The notes under the pieces were generated by a model, which saw only the letters and a program-made list of their open reading frames with translations, did no database searches and was not told where the DNA came from. From positions 15,360,001 through 15,424,000 of the forward strand of contig CM065389.1 of the NCBI GenBank assembly GCA_033060915.1: a stretch of 64,000 nt of DNA, written 5' to 3'. This stretch comes from Euryodendron excelsum (lineage: Eukaryota > Streptophyta > Magnoliopsida > Ericales > Pentaphylacaceae). Positions within the stretch are counted from its first letter, which is position 1. Each line of letters begins with the position of its first letter. Shown in pieces: positions 60,726 through 64,000 of this stretch. The position numbers were made by a program, and so were the translations under genes.

Positions 60726-63561
60726 GCCACTTAGGAAAGTTTTAAGGCTGGCAAGCAACATATCTTCAGAAGATTTGGGCGCCTGTGCTAGTGACTACCA
60801 TACAATTTTTAACCTAACTTCACTAGGAGTGACTCCGAAAGGTCCGGGAAGGATTTAGAGGGGCCGGGAATAACACAGAAGGCCGGAAAGGGATAGGAAC
60901 TCTTGAATAGAGTCCCGGAGGTATTAGACTTGAAAAATGATGACAAGATGTGTTGCAAGGGTTGACTGGGCCATTAGGAACAAAACAGTCAAGCGGGCCA
61001 GAAAGCTACCGAGATGGACTCAGAATATCCCAGAAGAAGACTCGAGGTTTGGAAGCATTATTTAGAATGTCCCAAGAGGTTACCGGTTTGATACCCAGAG
61101 CTGGTGTGGTCAAAAAAGGCGACTGGCCTACTAAGGGCAAAACGGTCATTTTGCACTGAGTTTGCCAGAATCGACTCAGAATGATCCGAAAAAATAATGA
61201 AAGGCAGGGAATACTATAAAAAGCATTCTCAGGAGGTTACCGGTTTGATACCCAGAGCCGGTATGGTTCCCGAGGCGTTCAAATGCCTAGGAGCAAAATG
61301 GTCATCTTGACCAAAAAGTCTCGGAATTGGCCCAAAACTGATTGGAGGGCACCTAATCATGCAGGATCATCTCTAGGATGATCTTGGAAGGGTGGACTTA
61401 CCGTTCTAAGGACTTAGGTACTATCTCACCGGAGTGGGCTAGTAGACACCGGTGTTTTTTACCTGGGTTTTAAGTGTTTCTGCCACTCTGACAGCGGTCC
61501 CGTGATATAGAGGTTTGTTGGCAATTACTTATATCGACATGTTTACGAGTACTTCCGCTACTCTGACGGTTCGCGTTCATTCCCGAGACTGTCTGATCTC
61601 AAGAAGCTACTAAATAGACTTAGCGCCTAAGGAATTAACTTTCTCAAAAAGCGTGCCGAAACAAACATTTCTGCATTGGCAGGCTAGCAAGCGCCAAAAG
61701 TGGACCATTCTACTATCTTGGGGACTTTGGGTCTCTTCCCGGTCGACTAGTTTGAAGGGACTTATCGTTCCGAAGAGTTTACTTGGAAATGTGCCAGATT
61801 GGAGGGTCTTACCACCTTGAGGAATCAACTTTCTCGAAAGGTGTGCCAAATTTAATTAGAATTGGAAAGAGGACTTACCGTCTTCAAAAAGACGTGCCTG
61901 TTGAAATTGGACCGAACAGTACCCCCAGGGGCATTTTGGTCATTTTGCCTCTATTTAGGCCCGGCAAGCCCGCTAAGCAGTTTGATTGAGGGGATTAGAC
62001 TTGAAAAGTTGATTTGACTCAGAATATGTCCACATTGACTTGAATACAAGTCTGGATGGACTGTAGACTGTCGAGCGGTCAAAAAATGGGGTGCTTACAG
62101 ATTTCTCCTTCATTTTCTTCTTCTATTTCTTCTTTTTCCTTTTCTTTCTCATCTTCTTCTTCTTCCTCCATCATTTTTCCTCTCCCATGTCTCAGTATTT
62201 TGACTTCCAATTTCAATTGTCTAACCGTTCTTTCCACAAAAGACATTCTTGTGGCAGCCATGTCTACCTTCTTGTTCATTTTTCGAGAGAGTCCAACACC
62301 TAAGCCATGAATGCATTCATTGAATTTTCACTTTTTTCAAGTTCTTGATTTAAGCTTCTCTTGGTACTCCTTTGCCTAGAACTACTCCCGGAGGGAGCCT
62401 TTTCCTTTAAAACACTGCCTCCATCAGCTTTCTTAGGAGTCCACTTGTTATTCTTCAGAATGTACCCCATTCTCTTAAGATTCTTTTCATTATATTCATC
62501 GCTGATGAATTTAGGAGTTCTCTTTTTTTCTCATTTCTCAAATCAACCGTGAAGTGCTTGAAAACTTTCGTCAAGAAAATACCATAGGACAGACTAATTC
62601 TTACAATAGTGGCCTTGTACATATGATCCAAGATAAATAAAGGCAAGTCAATTCGAGAATAGTCAGATATGCCCACAAGAAAAATAGCTCCTTCTCAGAC
62701 ACATATTCATATTTTCCAGTTTTGGGAGTAAAATTGGTGCAAGTAAAGTGATGAACCAGCCTCAATTCTAGAGGCAAGTCATTGGCAATAGGTTATATGT
62801 ACTCATCCACTTCCTTTCCATAAAGAACTTTCAATTGATCTTTCTGAGATATATTATCTCGATAAATCTCTCCACCCAACCTGATTCCAAGGACGTGTCA
62901 TATCACTGTTCTATCCAAAGTGAAACTAACACCTTTAACATAACTTTTTATAGATACATTACTATACTCTCTTTCGGCATTGGTATAAAAATGTGTCACT
63001 AAGTCAGGGTAAACATCATCCTTCAATGTGGTCATAGATTTTCAACCCAAATTGGTTAATTTTGTACTCAACTCAAACTTGTAATAATTGAAGAAATTTT
63101 AATCCACCCATCGACCATTATAGACCTTCCTAAGAGAGAAACTCAAATTGTGCCTCTCTTGGGTTTTGTCCTCACTGAAATATAGTTCATTCATCTCTAG
63201 GGCTGTTGAAGATCCCATTTCTCCCTTCTTACTTTTCTTCTTCTTTTTCTCTTTGTCTTTGCTCAAATCCCCCTTTGTTTCTGCTTTTGGTCTTTCGGGA
63301 CAAAGGACGTCAATGTATTTGGGGGTTTTTAACTTTTCTTCGGTTTAGGGTTTTTCGGTACCATGGTGGAATCAATAAGGGTTGTGCGAAGTTGGGAAGG
63401 GTCGATTTAGGGTTTATAAGGCGTTTAAAGGTAAGATTGAGAGGAACAGTTAGGTGACAGTTAGTTTGGTACGAGAAAGGAACAAAATAGATATAGAGAG
63501 AGAGAGGGGGAAAGTTTGAATGTGCGTAAAGTGGGCTGGTTTAAAATATATAGGCCCGACT

Positions 63562-63667
63562 CATGTGTCGACACATGAACTTGATGTGTCGACACATGGG
63601 TGTCAACAATTGATTTTGAACCCACTGTTCTAACGTGTCGACACATGAAAATAATGTGTCGATACAT
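63562..63667. repeat. Four ATGTGTCGACACAT palindromes
   Basis: Perfect 14 bp palindromes at 63563-63576 (extended to 16 bp) and 63584-63597, near-perfect copies at 63635-63646 and 63654-63667. Two more lie in the SIRE-like LTR (47206, 47255). They lie upstream of the minus-strand accessory ORF and may be regulatory. Confidence 0.8.
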
Positions 63668-64000
63668 GAAGCCAGACTAGGTTAGATTATGCCAGAAAGG
63701 ATATTTATGGACTCAAGGGTAGACTTTTGGGTCAGAGATGATAATATGTACTAATATGAGCATGCAATGAATTATAGATGTATTTTATAAAAATAATCAA
63801 TCCACTTGAATATACTTCAAACTCAAATAATATGAAAGTCATTCAAATTCAACAATAATCAAGACAAAGGATCACTCATTCCCAATTCTCGTCTTATCAT
63901 AAAAACCTATCCTCACTTAATGGTTTTGTAAAAATAGCAGCCGATTACATGTTTGTACTTACAAAATCAAGTTCAATATCTCTTTTTTGCACATGATCTC
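63668..64000. other. Continuing retroelement internal sequence
   Basis: AT-rich with no coding frame recognised; presumably still internal to the minus-strand retroelement, whose pol and 5' LTR would lie beyond the window. Confidence 0.4.

Larger units (their letters stand above)
52522..62099 (-). repeat. Solo LTR A of the giant-LTR family, itself split
   Basis: Starts TGTTGCACCCAG and ends GGGGTGCTTACA on the plus strand (minus orientation). It is flanked by exact 5 bp duplications GATTT (52517-52521 and 62100-62104). Without the nested LTR B (53800-58733 plus its duplicated 5 bp) it measures about 4.64 kb. A minus-strand TATA box (complement of TATTTATA, 60604-60611) is preceded upstream by paired GCGCCACT hairpins. 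No protein-coding content; long frames are low complexity. Confidence 0.9.
52217..63364 (-). pseudogene. Retroelement ORF with 'putative plant transposon protein' domain, split by solo LTRs
   Basis: The minus-strand reading from ATG 63364 gives a basic Lys-rich start, then a domain recognisable as the family described as putative plant transposon protein (DVYPDLVTHFYTNAE, then KSYVKGVSFTLDR, HVLGIRLGGEIYRD, and LRLVHHFTCTNFTPKTGKYE). After a stretch at 62300-62650 comes a Glu/Lys-rich region (62100-62280) that continues across the inserted LTRs at 52517-52217, ending KYGLRDRPGKKF...PPASSH. Stops at about 63330, 63270, 63090, 63045, 62895 and 62790 inactivate it. It lies upstream of the 3' LTR on the same strand and therefore appears to be an accessory ORF of that retroelement. 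Confidence 0.65.

Noticed and set aside
47355..62099. LTRs C and A as the two ends of one full element
   Set aside because: A has its own exact GATTT duplications, and the sequence between A and C is host retroelement, not internal LTR-element sequence.
1..64000. CRISPR arrays, tRNA and rRNA genes, bacterial operons
   Set aside because: None seen; repeats are transposon-related and the window is plant nuclear DNA.

Overview
This is nuclear DNA of a flowering plant, almost certainly a eudicot. Evidence: spliced genes with GT-AG introns, an ortholog of the plant corepressor SEUSS, a chloroplast m-type thioredoxin, an SPT5-like gene, and dense layers of plant-specific transposons. All product names come from recognising the translated sequence; no search was run.

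Layout. (1) 1-6017: 3' part of a Ty3/gypsy-type LTR retrotransposon (+). It keeps broken gag and protease, lacks reverse transcriptase/integrase, and ends in a 1.28 kb LTR. It sits inside a FAR1/Mutator-type transposase relic (6018-6713, -). (2) 7550-22290: an intact-looking nine-coding-exon SEUSS gene (+, 895 aa predicted), with transposons in its introns, including a hAT-type MITE with an 8 bp target-site duplication. (3) 23372-23996: chloroplast thioredoxin m (-, two exons, 190 aa) with a Trp-to-Glu change beside the catalytic Cys. (4) 24000-27170: intergenic, with a long-armed foldback MITE. (5) 27178-39800: SPT5-like transcription elongation factor gene (-), probably a pseudogene. Its first intron is about 10.3 kb and holds a 9.4 kb Mutator-like element with about 105 bp TIRs. 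That element carries a broken MULE transposase, a separate Plant Mobile Domain (PMD) gene, subterminal tandem repeats, a nested foldback element and an 87-base G homopolymer. (6) 39800-46450: intergenic DNA with small repeats, a 5'-truncated LINE and a broken GRF zinc-finger gene. (7) 46449-64000: 3' part of a large retroelement in minus orientation, probably Ty1/copia SIRE-like, carrying a broken 'putative plant transposon protein' ORF. It was bombarded by three solo LTRs (3.6, 4.6 and 4.9 kb) of one giant-LTR family. One is nested inside another; two have exact 5 bp target-site duplications.

Only SEUSS and thioredoxin m look like working host genes. The most interesting points are the PMD-carrying MULE in an SPT5-like intron, the three-level nest of giant solo LTRs with conserved GCGCCACT hairpins upstream of their TATA boxes, and the unusual ECGPC thioredoxin active site. 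No tRNA, rRNA or CRISPR was seen.
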